This document shows positions 38,658-50,756 of a DNA stretch of 64,000 bases, piece by piece (within the stretch, counting starts at the first letter, position 1; every line of letters starts with the position of its first letter). A model generated the notes under the pieces. It was not told the origin of the DNA. It did not search any database and worked only from the letters and a program-made list of their open reading frames with translations. The position numbers were made by a program, and so were the translations under genes. Source of the DNA: Takifugu bimaculatus (taxonomy: Eukaryota; Chordata; Actinopteri; Tetraodontiformes; Tetraodontidae); the NCBI GenBank assembly GCA_004026145.2, contig CP034996.1, positions 9,113,891-9,177,890 of the forward strand, read 5' to 3'.

Positions 38658-41400
38658 GGCTCTCAGTGCGTCCAAGTCCCGTGTTGTCCGCGGAAGTCTG
38701 CAGCGGGACGCGTCGGTGTCGGAGACGAGCAGCCGCAGAGGAGGCACCGTAACCTGCACTGCGGTGTCCGAACGGGATGGCTAAGTGCGCAGACCAGCAG
38801 ACACGCTCCTGCTCCGGAGCAGGAGGATGAAGATGACCGAAAAAGACCTCACCTGACATTAATGTCAGCACAAGTTGTCAGGGCGCAAACAAATATGAGA
38901 AACCTTTACTGAAATCGACCTCTGATCAAAAAACAAATTATTTTCCTGCACGACCATAAAAACTTGTCAACAAAATGAGATCTAAAAAAAGAGACTCGTT
39001 TTCCTGTTTTTGTTCGTTCATAGCAGAGGAAGATGCACTTTTAATGGACAACAGGGAAATTAAGGAAAAGGGTTTGAGAGAAGAACAGTGGGTACTTTTC
39101 TGTTGCCTCCAGTAGGTGACGCTATAAATCAAGATTAAGACCAAACACTGCATCGCTTGATCGCAACCTAATTAAAATATGTTATTGGACTACAGGAACC
39201 CTCCTATCTTGCTTTCTTTGTGTGACTGTGTGGATTATTTGGATCAAATTTAGGTTATGATGGAGAATAATTAAGATCAAAAACCTAATTTCCTTGTGTT
39301 TTAATCTCAAACCACAGAAAAACATGAATCATGTCAAATGTAAGTTCAAATTCCAACCCCTTACTAATAAATGTGAAATATTTGACAACTAAAAAGATGA
39401 CTCAGTTGAAAGACACCATTTGATGATGGATGACATTGACTAGATGTCTTTGCTACTGGTGTGACTGGTTTTAATGGGGTGGAGCAGAGAGCTCCTCCTG
39501 AATGTCAATGCTTCAGAGAACTAGACCAACTTTTCTGATAACACCTGAGTTGACAAATATTCCAAAGTCAGCCAACGTCCTGTAAATATAGGAAGACTGT
39601 ATTTAAAATATAGGTTGCCTACTTGAATGAACAATCTCCTCTGGATGCTTTATTGGTGAATTGAACACTGGCAAAGCTGATAAAGCTTTCACATAACACT
39701 TCAGCATCAACTCTTGGCTGTGCTTTGATGGGCCTGAGCGTTAAAGCTGGGCTAAGTCGCAGACAGTACGACGGTGACCTTTGTGTTGTGGGGCATCCAG
39801 ATGGCCCAGAGGTCAGTCTGCAGTTATTGAGTAGCTTCCAAATGTTCATGGTAAATCCTTCATCATCAACAAAAACCCAAATGAAGCCTCTTGATTGCAT
39901 TTAGCAACAAAAATGCATAGAATCCATCTGACCTATTCTGTCTTCTTCAAACATTGATTTGTTCCTATAATGAAGTTGACATGAGCTCGTTATAGTGACC
40001 CTGCCAGAGGATTTGTGGTGTCTCAAAGGTCAAAAGGGAATCATTCTGAAAATCCTGCTTAATCTTGGTCATGTTCCTGGATATGGGACCTTCCTCCTTC
40101 CACCAGTGCTCCCATCACAAGCACAGCGATGCTCGTGGAATCCCTTAATCTGCCCAGATTAGACGGACGGGAATAATGATCTAAAAATATTGTGTACCTG
40201 TTGCCTTTTATATACATTCCTTCTTTCAATTGGAATAAGTTAAACTGGGTGAAAAAGCTTCAGGTGATCAGTTTAGTTGAAATTGATGAGTTGATGCAAT
40301 AAAAAGTCTAAATGTAAGGAAATCATGTTGTGCTATACATACACACATATACAGATGTCTTAATGGTAGCCAATCCAAGTCAACTTTGTGCCATCAAAAC
40401 CAGTCAGAAACCCAAATGCATCCCTCCCATCAGGCTAGAAATCATCCTTCCCAGTCAAAACCAGTGCAGTTTGTCTTAGTTTAATGGAAATAAATGCAAA
40501 AAACAGAAACTTTCCTTCAATTTAATAGAATAAATGAGTGATACATGAGTGAATTTAAGTGATACAAACTGAGTATTTCCATAAAAAAAACCCAACCATC
40601 TTTGGATTTTGAGGTCAGGGTTTTTGATATCAAGAATTTAAGCCGTAAATTAAATATATTTTTGGGGAAACTGGTAAAATTTTGGAATTCAGCTCGGTCA
40701 AGATTATCTTTACTACTAAATTGTGTTTAACCCCCCCCCCCCCCCAAAAAAAACCCTTTTTATTCCACACTTTGTGACGCAGCATTGAACTATGTTGATT
40801 TGGTGGCATAAAGATGGAGTCCTGAACCAGTAACAATAGTGGGCGGAGCCTGTCCCTCACCTGTACTAGACGCGCTCACATTAATGTTCACTAAATGATC
40901 ATCGCAACAGATGTATTAAAGTATTCTATCTTGGTAATTCGAATAATCTAAAGCCACATTAGATGCTTATAAGTGCATCAGCCCGTGTGTTAACAGTTGT
41001 ACACGCAGTGAGCTAAAAAATAGCAGCCAATTATATCTATTATTAAAACCAAGTCATCCAACTAATTACATCATGTGACTCTCTCTGACCATCCTAACAA
41101 ATTAAAAATAAAATAAAAAACAAACTAACACATGACTGACTCTGTTTTAGACATTCAGAGAGGACAAAATAAAGAAATATAGGACAACTTTATCTAAGAA
41201 ATGGCTGTTATTGAGTTTGATGCTGAGACCAAATGAAGGCAGCAAATGCATTCTACAAAGACAACTATAATAAATGGCTCCATTAGTTTGCCTTGATGGA
41301 TTTGTGTAGACATACAGAGGATTACCAGCCTTTTACTGCAGTATGAGTGCTAGTTGGTATTATTACACCCTTTGTAATCCAAAAAAAGATGCCCACTGAT
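38658..41400. other. mcf2 upstream region and intergenic DNA
   Basis: 38520-38800 is GC-rich and probably forms the mcf2 promoter. The rest is AT-rich with no supported exon and includes a poly-C run at 40731-40745. ATP11C, which follows MCF2 in humans, was looked for and not found. Confidence 0.5.
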
Positions 41401-41470
41401 TGTTTAACGGGATTATCAAGCCAGCCACAGCGACAATACTGAAGCTGGTTACAGGCTGCGGGTATAAAAA
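41319..41470 (+). promoter_or_regulatory. Candidate cone-arrestin promoter (GGATTA sites plus TATA box)
   Basis: A TATAAAAA box is at 41463-41470. Two GGATTA motifs, the core of CRX/OTX homeodomain sites used by photoreceptor genes, are at 41319-41324 and 41410-41415. A plausible non-coding first exon starts about 25-30 bases after the TATA box and ends at a GTAAGA donor at 41541. It would splice to the exon at 42772 that carries the arr3 start codon. Motifs are seen; function is inferred. Confidence 0.5.
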
Positions 41471-41540
41471 GGGAGATCAACAGTCACTGGACACATTGGC
41501 AAGTTTACCCACTCGTGTGTGTCCAGAAGACTTATAAGAG

Positions 41541-42771
41541 GTAAGAGATCCACATCTTCATACTGATGGATGCTTATTGAAATTATCCAAACATTAACGT
41601 TGCTGCTGATGAGAAGCTGCGATGCAGTCTTTTGTAGGTCTGAAGAGAAGTCATAGAAATAATAACAAATTACAAGCATTTGATCAGGTGGAACCAGCCA
41701 AAAAAGTGGTTTAAAAAGCTGGATTAATGATGCTGAAAACTGATCACACTGCAAAAGATGGAAAGCGTGAGAATCAAATGATTAATGGTGGATCGGGGCA
41801 TCTCACAGTAATGTTTAGATGCGCCTCTGGTGAGATGCAATAGCGTGTGCAGCTGGGCGTCATGACTAAATGGCAAAAAATGTACATGTGCTCCAATATT
41901 TACATGTCTTGAACATAAAATTGTGCTGAGGTTGTTGCTGTATCAGAAGAGCCATTCACCTCATTAAAAACCCGCTGTCTCGTGGCTGTATGGGTGTTTA
42001 CAGTAAGGGTAAAGAACCATTTTGGCAGGATGGAGAACCGTGAAGGGTGTGAAAGTTTCTGTAGACTAACCAAAACACCTGGAAACATCATTAAACTCAG
42101 ATCCACTCGAGAGGAAAGGTTGACGTTTTACCTCCATCCTCTGCTCACAGATGAAACGATGCTACAGGAGTTGCTTCGGTAACGTGACACTTTTAAAAGT
42201 GTCAACCTCTACACTTCATGGAGAATCACCTTAATGGCACTTACATACAGTAGCCCTCAGTCTGGTGATGTAGATTCCACATGAGAAAACCTCACATCAA
42301 TCCTCACATTAAATTTCCTGCGATAATCTTATTACGGATCTATAGAAAGAAACTGCAAGGACTTATAGTTCCTCAGTAAGGAACAGTACTCTGAATTTAA
42401 GAATAGGCTATATCCATTTAACTCTCTTTTAATAGCATTGGTACTGCTGCTATATTTGAGAGGAATAGACCATGACAGAAGCGTGTGTGTCTGTGTTTGT
42501 GTGTGAGAGAGAGAGAGAAAGAGAGAGAGAGAAGGAGAGGGATAGAGTCTGATCTAGACTTTGCTGGTATGGTAACAGATGAGCTCCACTGGATAAAGAA
42601 TGCTTCTGATGTAATCTTATCACAAAGGATTAACCTTATGAACCTTTACAAAAAAAGGAAAGAAAGAACAATCCGGCTGAGCCAACAGTTAGTGAAGCCT
42701 CTTGGTTTTAATAACTGACAGTGAGGCAGCCACCCCAGCTAATATCTCCTCTCTGTTGTTATGTCCCACAG
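41541..42771 (+). other. Inferred intron 1 of arr3 in the 5' UTR
   Basis: Non-coding sequence between the proposed non-coding first exon and the exon with the start codon. It includes a GA-rich low-complexity tract at about 42508-42545. No other exon is seen. Confidence 0.4.
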
Positions 42772-42795
42772 CAGAAGTCCTGATCGTCTCTCAAA

Positions 42796-45700
42796 ATGGC
42801 CAAGTAAGTTTCTCTTTTTTGATTTCTATAAGTGAAATTCCAAATGTTCTGGACTTCCACCCCAAATAATTGATGCTGAGTTTTGTCCTGCACTGCAGAA
42901 GAGATTTTTAACAACAGTAAGTCGAAAACTGGTTTGGCTGTACTTTGGGGCACCCCAGTGATGCAGAACTTGATTGGGATCATCCAACACCTAAAAGTGA
43001 CAACTTTTAATGTATTTATGCAAAGTTTGTCAGGGCTTAGACAGCTGGCAAATCAAATTTGATCTCAACCACTAATGAATACTAATTGAGGTAATGAGGA
43101 GTTTGGGAAAGCTGCCATTTGTGGCTTCCTCACCTGGGTCAGCCTCTCAATCCAGGCACAATGAGGTAAAGCTGCTCCACACTTAGCTGTTCCTAACTGG
43201 ATAACAAGACATAAGGGATTACTTGTCCTTCTGTTGCCCACAAAGAAACCATTTTATCCGCACAGGAGATTAATGATTATTTCAGCTGGTTTATCCAGGC
43301 AGAAGTGTTGCTCCTGGACACCTCTCCTCATTAAGAAGTCTCTTCTGTTGGCACTACAAAGTTCATATATTTAGCTCTTTTATGTAGATGTAGTTTTATA
43401 TGGATAAATCAGGATAAATGTTATACATATAAACAGTTTTTCAAGAAAATATTTTTTTTCAATTTTCCCAACAGGGTGTTCAAAAAGACCAGTGGAAACG
43501 GAGGGGTGAGTGGATGCTTCTTCATTACAGATGCATTGAAGTTCCACTGCTCCCATCACCTTTAGTCAGACAGCAGAGCTACTTGGATTATTCTTAAATG
43601 TTAGCAGGAAATACAGAACTATAAATTGCATGTAATAATAAAGAAAAAGAGCTGAATGAAAGAGGTGAAATGCTGCCTTCCTTCTCTTGTCCCAACAGCT
43701 GACCCTCTACCTGGGGAAGAGGGACTACGTGGACAATGTGAATGTTGTGGACAAAGTTGGTGCGTTCCTTTATCAGCGCTTGTGGCTGCACAAAAAGAAT
43801 GTTAACTAAATTTAGATAACTAGGAAACTAGATGTAGACTAAACACAGATACTATCTTATCTACCTTTACAGACGGTGTTGTAAAGTTGGACCCAAAGGA
43901 TTTTGGAGACAGAAAAGGTAACGTCTTTCCGAGCTGAAGCATGTGGTGATACTAGCCGCCAGCAGGAAATAATGGGTTTGTGTTATCTGTCAGTGTTCGT
44001 GCAGCTGGCATGTGCCTTCCGTTATGGTAGCGATGACCTGGATGTGATGGGCCTATGCTTCAGGAAGGATATCTGGTTGGAATGCTTCCAGCTCTACCCC
44101 GAGAGCCACAAGCCCAGCATGAGCACCATGCACGAAACCCTGCTGAAGAAGGCCGGAGACAACGCATATGCCTTCACCTTTGATGTACGATCATGAGATT
44201 TGGTTTTGAGATACTAAAGCATCAAGGCTGCAGCTGACATCAGCCAAATGTGGGTTTTGTTTGATTGATTGATGATATTCTTGGACTCTAGATTCCCACC
44301 AACCTGCCATGCTCAGTTTCCCTGCAGCCTGGACCTGATGACAAGGGAAAGGTGAACTTCATTCCCATCATTCATCTCGCTGCATCCCATAAATTTACTG
44401 GTAGTTGTCCTGGATTATTCTTTAAGGTTCTGATGCTTTAATTTCAGGCGTGCGGGGTGGACTTTGAGGTCAAAACTTACCTTGCCAAGGAAAAAAGCAA
44501 CCCTGATGAGAAGATTGAGAAGAAGTGAGTGTTTGCTAATCCACCAGATCTTGTTAATCACCCATCTCTTCTCACTTCCCCTTGCATGTTTGCTCTGCAG
44601 GGACACTGCTCGCCTTATCATTCGCAAAATCCAGTACGCCCCTACTCAGGTGGGCGCAGGACCCAAGGCTGAAATATGCAAAAACTTCATGATGTCCGAT
44701 AAGCCCGTCCAAATGGAAGCTTCACTGGAAAAAGATGTACGATACCCAAATGAAAATGTGCTTGTTTTCCCCAGGTTTTCCATATATTGGCTACTTTAAC
44801 TGACTTCGACTGTCCTGTCCTGTTTTCTAGCTCTATTTCCATGGCGAGGCAATCCCAATCAAAATCAAAGTAAAAAATGAAAGCAACAAAACAGTCAAGA
44901 AGTTCAAAATCACTGGTGAGCATCTCTAAGGGTGTCTACTTGTACTGCACATCTTGATCAAGATTCAAGATGTGCTTTATTCATCCCCGTAGGGAAATTG
45001 AATTGTAGTAGCAGCCTAATGTGGATTAATATAACTGTAGTGTAGGTTTTGTATTTACAAAGTATAGAAATAGAATAAATAAATACAAATAAGATTAGAA
45101 CATTATAAGCATATATACAGCATATATTATAAGCATATATATTAATATATACATAATATAATATATACATATTATAAGTATATATACATATAGAATAAAA
45201 TAGAAATAAAATTACAACATAGACATTAAACAATTATTATTGATCTAGGGGTGGATTGTGAATTTGGAAACCTAACCAGCATCACAAATATCTTTGAGTT
45301 TTATGACTCCGTATGAATTTCTCTGCTCTCACAGTTGACCAAACTACGGACATCGTGCTGTACTGTGCAGATAAATACACCAAGACCGTTTTGAACAAAG
45401 AGTTTGGGTGAGTGCCCTGAAAAACCATCAAATCCTCAAGTTGGACAGAAGACTAATATGTTTCTGTTGGTGTTTTGTTTTCTACAGAGAGACAGTGGAG
45501 TCCAACGGCACCTTTGAGAGCACCCTGTCCATCACACCCATGCTGAGTGACAACAAAGAGAAAAGGGGGCTGGCGCTGGATGGACGGCTGAAGGATGAGG
45601 ACACCAACCTCGCCTCCACTACCATGTAGGCCTGACGTGCAATTTAGGCAGAGCTCACAATATGAAATATGTCACGTTCAACCTCGTAAACTGTCATTTC

Positions 45701-46153
45701 TCTGCTCAACAGGCTGAGACAGGGAGTAGAAAAAGAGGTGTTGGGAATTCTTGTTTCTTACAAGATTAAAATTAATCTAATCGTGGCTGGAGGGGGGTAA
45801 GTTTCAGCTCAGAATGAGGATTTTCTTTTTTTTTTTCTCAATAAGTTTAATAAACAACTTGTGTTGTGGTTTCATTGTAGGCTTCTGGGTGGTCTCACTG
45901 CAAGGTGAGCAGGGTTATAGGTACTCATTTCAGAACCAAGTGGGTTTAACGTTTTCTTATTGTTTGGTTTCTTGCTCCTATAGTGACGTCACAGTGGAAC
46001 TGCCGCTGATGCTCATGCACCCCAAACCTGACGGTAATGTCTGGACATTTTAATGATTTAAAAAGTTGTGATCTACATTTGACTTTTTTGAAAATAAATA
46101 AATTTACATTTTCTCATTTTACTTCGACCTTCTTTCGGATCCTAGCAGAGTAA
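42796..46153 (+). CDS. arr3: Cone arrestin (arrestin-3, X-arrestin)
   Basis: Exons: 42796-42803, 43475-43505, 43699-43759, 43873-43917, 43994-44184, 44292-44351, 44448-44524, 44601-44736, 44831-44915, 45335-45407, 45488-45625, 45713-45796, 45881-45904, 45984-46033 and a short end exon from 46146. The protein opens MAKVFKKTSGNGGLTLYLGK and carries the arrestin N-domain (RDYVDNVNVVDKVDGVV), RKDIWLECFQLYP, and the C-domain (QVGAGPKAEICKNFMMSDKP, SITPMLSDNKEKRGLALDG, VTVELPLMLMHPKP). Arrestins bind phosphorylated, light-activated opsin and stop transducin signalling. The length and the TATA/GGATTA promoter favour the cone form. The 3' end is unsure: spliced as written, the frame stops at 46151-46153 after HPKPDAE (356 aa). 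An acidic tail can be read in another frame from 46147-46168 joined to 46442-46499. See findings. Confidence 0.88.
44940..45235. mobile_element. Interspersed repeat fragment with AT-rich tail in arr3 intron
   Basis: The segment holds TTTATTCATCCCCGTAGGG, resembling the 3' end of common fish non-LTR/SINE repeats read on the - strand, followed by degenerate ATATACAT repeats at about 45110-45190. It lies between the arr3 exons ending at 44915 and starting at 45335. Family assignment is tentative. Confidence 0.4.
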
Positions 46154-46790
46154 AACCTGCCCATCAGTGTAAGTAGAAAACCACCAGTTTTCATCCCATA
46201 ATTTCTGTAAAGTTGACATTAGAAGTTAGTTGGAGCCCCATTCTCACCTTCAAGCAACTTTTTTGTGACCTTAAACTCTTGTACATTTCTCCAGCATCCT
46301 ATCGATAAAACATCCCCTTAGTCAAGGTCAGTGGTCTCAGTCAAGGGAAAATGAAATCTTGCGTGATCTTTTATACTTGTGTTACTAAAAACCAGGATAA
46401 GTTTCATCACGCTTCATAACTGTGCAACATCCTGTTTGCAGAGAGCGAAGCAGCCCTGAGGTTGAGAAGAAAGAGGAAGGAAGAGAGGAAAGGTTGTGAT
46501 ACCACACATAAAGTAACGTAACAGGTGTATTAACACAGAAGAACTAAGCCACTGACGAGAATTACCTTTATGTTACCCCAAGGATAATCATACGGTATCA
46601 ACTATAATAATACAAACTCTACAAACTATAATGTAGAGAGTATTTGTAAATGTGTATAGAACCCAGAAATGTAGGGAATACAGGTTTCTGCTTCATATTA
46701 GAAGCTGAAATTTCTATAAACCATTGTGCTTTGGATGACAGTGAAACATTCTGTGAACGCTAACGCATTATGTCTGATAACCTGTAACAG

Positions 46791-46796
46791 AATAAA
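46791..46796 (+). terminator. arr3 polyadenylation signal
   Basis: AATAAA occurs about 640 bases after the first in-frame stop of arr3 and about 290 after the alternative stop at 46499, and about 150 bases before the transposon that starts at 46946. Confidence 0.6.
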
Positions 46797-46945
46797 ATAC
46801 TTGGGAAAAAAAAAACATGTGACGCTGCTTCTTGGATTCCCTTTTCCTCTTTAAGATTCATACGCGTTAGTCAGGTAGAAGTTAAACTTTACACACATTT
46901 TGATGTTTTATCAAGAAATGATTCAGTGTCAGGTGATCCGGTGTA

Positions 46946-47432
46946 CAGTGATCCCTCGCTATATCGCGGTTCATCTTTCGCGGCTTTGCTGCTTCGCGGA
47001 TTTTTTTTTATTTTTTTTTTTACAGTGCCTCTGAATCCTGATTGGCTCAGGGGCTTTACTGTTGTCTAGAAATAAAATATTGACGCTGTACGCCAACAAC
47101 TGCCTATAACAATGTTCTTCTCTCGGAGAAAGACTCCTGCGCCTTCCGTAGAAACAGACGCTACAGCGGAGCGGAGTCAGGACAAAGAGGCACAGCTGGG
47201 ACCGTGAAATACGCGAGTGACAATGTTTCCAATCTTGTACAGTATTACTATATTAAAATTATTGTTTTAAACAAAGTTTGGTCTTTAAAACAGGTTTTGA
47301 TGTTTGGTTTCATTCTACTGTTCAGTATTGCATTGTAAAATAATTAAAAAAAATAAAGTTGCTACTTCGCGGATTTCACTTTTCGCGTGTTACTTTTGGA
47401 ACGTAACTCCCGCGATAAACGAGGGATCACTG
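46946..47432. mobile_element. Non-autonomous DNA transposon (TA target site, 487 bp)
   Basis: Begins CAGTGATCCCTCGCTATA and ends with its imperfect reverse complement (TAAACGAGGGATCACTG), flanked by TA on both sides (46944-46945 and 47433-47434). Internal sub-repeats include TTCGCGGATTT near both ends. There is no transposase frame. TA target sites and these termini fit the Tc1/mariner/pogo superfamily. Its right end lies 4 bp from the stop codon of the hpgd-like gene. Confidence 0.85.
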
Positions 47433-47436
47433 TATA

Positions 47437-50236
47437 TCAGCATAACACGGGGAATTCCATGTAGCTTGTTCCATCTGGAAGCACAATGAGAGCCTCCCCA
47501 TCCTTTGTCTCATCCGTCACCAGCTCCAAGAAGCTCTCAGCCACCTGAGTCACACTGAAAAAAAGAGGATTCATCATTAAAATGTGCAAATGCATTCGGA
47601 AAAATAAATGTTACTACACAAAAAACTGCAGAAATCAAAGCAGTAAAGCCACTCTGACTCACGTTAGCACTTTAAACTTGTCGACCAACTTCAGGGTTTC
47701 ATCAGCCAAGTTGGAAAATTGCCCAAGTCTTTTTGGAATGTTGATAAACAGATCTGTTTGCACAAACCCGGGACAAAGAGCATTGAACCGGATGCCGTAG
47801 CCAGACGCCTTAGATGCAAGCTATGGAAATAAACACAAACACAAAGAGTAAAACTCTAAATTCTAAGTTTACTGAGAAAATGGCACCATGAGTTCTCACC
47901 GACATGGCCCGGGTAAAGCCCACCACCCCGTGTTTGGTGGCGGTATAAACCGGACAGCTGAGCAATGGGATCAGGCCTGTAGGATGTAGGGTAGTACTTC
48001 TCAGTTTAAAAGATTAATGCTTTGATTCTTAATTGCCATTATCTTGAAAGGGCAACAACTGAATTCTTATTAACAAAGTTAAATCTACTGTCACAAACTG
48101 TACAAAAGGAACTTCAGCTTGTGCCCTCAGCGTTGTTTTTAAATGACTATGTTACAGTGCATTCTGGGTACCTGCCATAGAAGCTGTATTCACAATGACT
48201 CCGCCCCTTCCTCCATTCAGCTTGTTCATATACTCAAGAGCCAGATAGGTAACCCTGAACAGAGCAACCTACATGGACAATCAGCATCTTGGCATTGATT
48301 TTCCATAATAAACATCATGCAGTGAATCAGTAATTCTATGAAACCTTGGTGGACTATGCTCACTTGTAACTGAAGATTATCGTATTTTCCGGACTATAAG
48401 TCGCACTTTTTTCATAGTTTGTCAGGGGGTGCGACTTGTACTCCGGAGCGACTTAAATAAATACATTATTACAGAATTTCACATGTTCGTTATTTTCACA
48501 CTGACAACCACAAGAGGGCGTTCTAGGCGCGTGTACCTGAGGAACGAGTTCCTTTAGCGACGCAGAAGAAGAAGCGGTGCTTCGTCTATGGAGTGAGACT
48601 TGATTGTTTGGTAAACTTGCTCGGATGTTCTTTATGCTATAATTAACTGAATAACTTAATATGTTACGTTAATAAAGCAGACACGTACTCAGTTCGTTGT
48701 TGGTCATGTAGTTGAATTTGTTACGTTAGCATACCGTAACATTATTGCTAATCCATGCTAATTGCCTTTCAAGATGAAATGTATGTTCTTGGTCTCGGAT
48801 TTTATCAAATAAATTTTCCCCCAAAATGAGACTTATATATCTATTTTTCTTCTTTATGCATTTTTTGGCTGGAGCGACTTAAACTCCGGAGTGACATATA
48901 GTCCAGAAAATACGGTATTTAAAGACATGTTAATGAATAATATGTGTTAAACAGTAATCTGATTTTGTGACTTACACACTAACCCAGCTTCTCACCATGT
49001 TTATGGAGACAGTTTTCTCCCATTCTCCCTCATTTAAAATGCCTGCATTGTTGCACAGGATGTCGATTCCGCCAAACGCTTCTGTGGTTTTCTTTAGAGC
49101 GGCTTGATAATTGATAACAGGAAAAAATGGTTCAAATTTCCCCACCAGTCTCTAAATCCTGTTTGCAGAACTTTGTTCCACTGTGATGATTAAACTCTCA
49201 GGACCTGATCCACTAACCGGATGAACTGCGGATTGACTCGGGCGATGACAGATAGTGAAGCTTCAACAGATCTGAACTATCAGAACTCAAGACAGTGTTG
49301 TCTGTGAAGGTTCTCATTCATCCAGATCAGGCTAAATCTGGTAGTTGAATCCTAGCAACTGGACTGTTGAAGTTTCTTGAAGACATTTTACCTGTCAGCC
49401 AAGAGGCTTCATCAGTTCTAGCTGACTGTTGGGGAGTTCCAGCTACTTGTACTCTTGAGGAGTTGGTTGGTCCGCCCCTCATTATGCAGGTCGTTCAAAC
49501 TCCCACACAATGGGGGTCGTTAGTAGCCATGTGTGAATGGCCTCTTCCCTTCCTGGGGCGAAGGGGTGGAGCAACCAACAACCAGGTGACTGAAGCTCTA
49601 AAGGTGTTAATGGCTCCTGAAGATTACAAGTATCCGGAACTCGCAAACAGTCAGCTAGAACTGTTGAAGCCTCTTAGATGAGAGGTGAAATGTTTTCAAG
49701 AAACTCCAGAAGTCCAGTTGCTAGAATTCAACTGGCAGAAAAACTCACAATAGTATTGAAACTTGGCTATCTTAGTGGATCAGGCCCTTGGGATTCTAAA
49801 TGCTGCCATGTGACTGGCTGTGTCCATTACCTTTGATTTGTTGCTCTGATTCTACATCACATTTGAGAAAGAAAGTCTTTTCAGATCCATACTCTTTGTG
49901 GAGGGCTTCCTGGAAATTCTCTCCAGCGGTGTTGTTGACATCCAGGAGGACCACCTGTGCAAGTTTCATATTGATAAGTTAGCAAAAAATATGACTCATA
50001 TAATTTTTATATAATTTAGAATATCAGGAATTAATACAAAAGTGTGAAGCATAAGTCTGTATGAAAGAAATAATTATTTTGTACCTGTACACCCCTCCCC
50101 CCCTCTTATTTAAGACATGTGTTTAACAAGAGTTAAATCTTACCTTTGCACCATTCTGCAGGAGTATTCGTGTCATTGCATTTCCTAACCCCATTGCAGC
50201 TCCTGTCACAACTGCGACTTTTCCAATTAACGCCAT
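47437..50236 (-). CDS. hpgd: 15-hydroxyprostaglandin dehydrogenase-like SDR
   Basis: Seven exons in transcript order: 50236-50144, 49954-49831, 49102-48996, 48268-48172, 47976-47900, 47820-47663, 47554-47437 (257 aa; human HPGD is 266). It is a classical short-chain dehydrogenase with TGAAMGLG for NAD binding near the N terminus, an aspartate at the end of strand 2 (LLDVNN, favouring NAD over NADP), NNAG, and the catalytic set Asn107, Ser138, Tyr151 and Lys155 (PVYTATKHG), which falls on the human HPGD numbering. NALCPGFVQTDLF follows. HPGD oxidises the 15-hydroxyl of prostaglandins in the cytosol and inactivates them. The C terminus (LPDGTSYMEFPVLC) diverges, so a paralogue with another substrate is possible. 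Introns carry two DNA repeats, and a third abuts the stop codon. Confidence 0.87.
48380..48915. mobile_element. Non-autonomous DNA transposon (536 bp) in hpgd intron
   Basis: Starts TCGTATTTTCCGGACTATAA and ends with the near reverse complement (ATAGTCCAGAAAATACGG), flanked by TA at 48378-48379 and 48916-48917. Further inner inverted copies of AGTCGC and CTCCGGAG occur. There is no transposase frame. It has the form of a MITE and sits between the hpgd exons at 48268 and 48996. Confidence 0.8.
49338..49738. mobile_element. Fold-back element with about 105-bp inverted repeats
   Basis: The left arm (from AGTTGAATCCTAGCAACTGG) and the reverse complement of the right arm (AGTTGAATTCTAGCAACTGG) match through TTTCTTGAA, AGAGGCTTCA and TTCTAGCTGACTGTT, roughly 100 bp with scattered mismatches, around a non-palindromic centre of about 190 bp. 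It lies in hpgd-like intron 2. The open frame across it has no recognisable protein. No clear target duplication was found. Confidence 0.75.
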
Positions 50237-50756
50237 TTCAGAAGTCCGGGAGTTGATAACTCGACTGTTGACTTCGGATCCGAGCTAAACGAGCACTTAT
50301 TCTTCTTCTCTGATTGACGGCTGTCAACAACATAAAACCACAACACCGCCATCTACCGGACAAAGTGTGGATCAGTAACAAAAACCAAGAAGACGGGAAA
50401 AAAAGCCTCGTGCATCAACCCTGTTTACTTCAACTACCTAATAGATAGTAGTGTGTTATATTTCCATTTCAAGTTTTACAGTGAAACATAGTTTTGCTTT
50501 CAGACTCTCTGTTTTGTTTATTCCTTTCTTTCTTGTAACCAACCAGTACATGTTAGGTAGCTTCCATTTTATTACAGTGTGTACATGTTCCATTTGTTGT
50601 CTGTTATGGTGGTTGTGGACAATTGGAACAGTTTTTGGGAAACCCTGGTCTGATTATCGCACCTACTTCTCTCATTTCTAGTAACTTGGCAGATTTTATT
50701 AGACCCAAAATGACCTGACAAACCAGGGTCCAGACCAGGATGCAGAGTCTTATTCC

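Noticed and set aside
38658..42700. ATP11C expected after mcf2 by human synteny
   Set aside because: No P-type ATPase motifs (such as DKTGT) or exons seen; the next gene is arr3.
49367..49681. 104-codon open frame
   Set aside because: It lies entirely within the fold-back repeat and shows no protein-family features.
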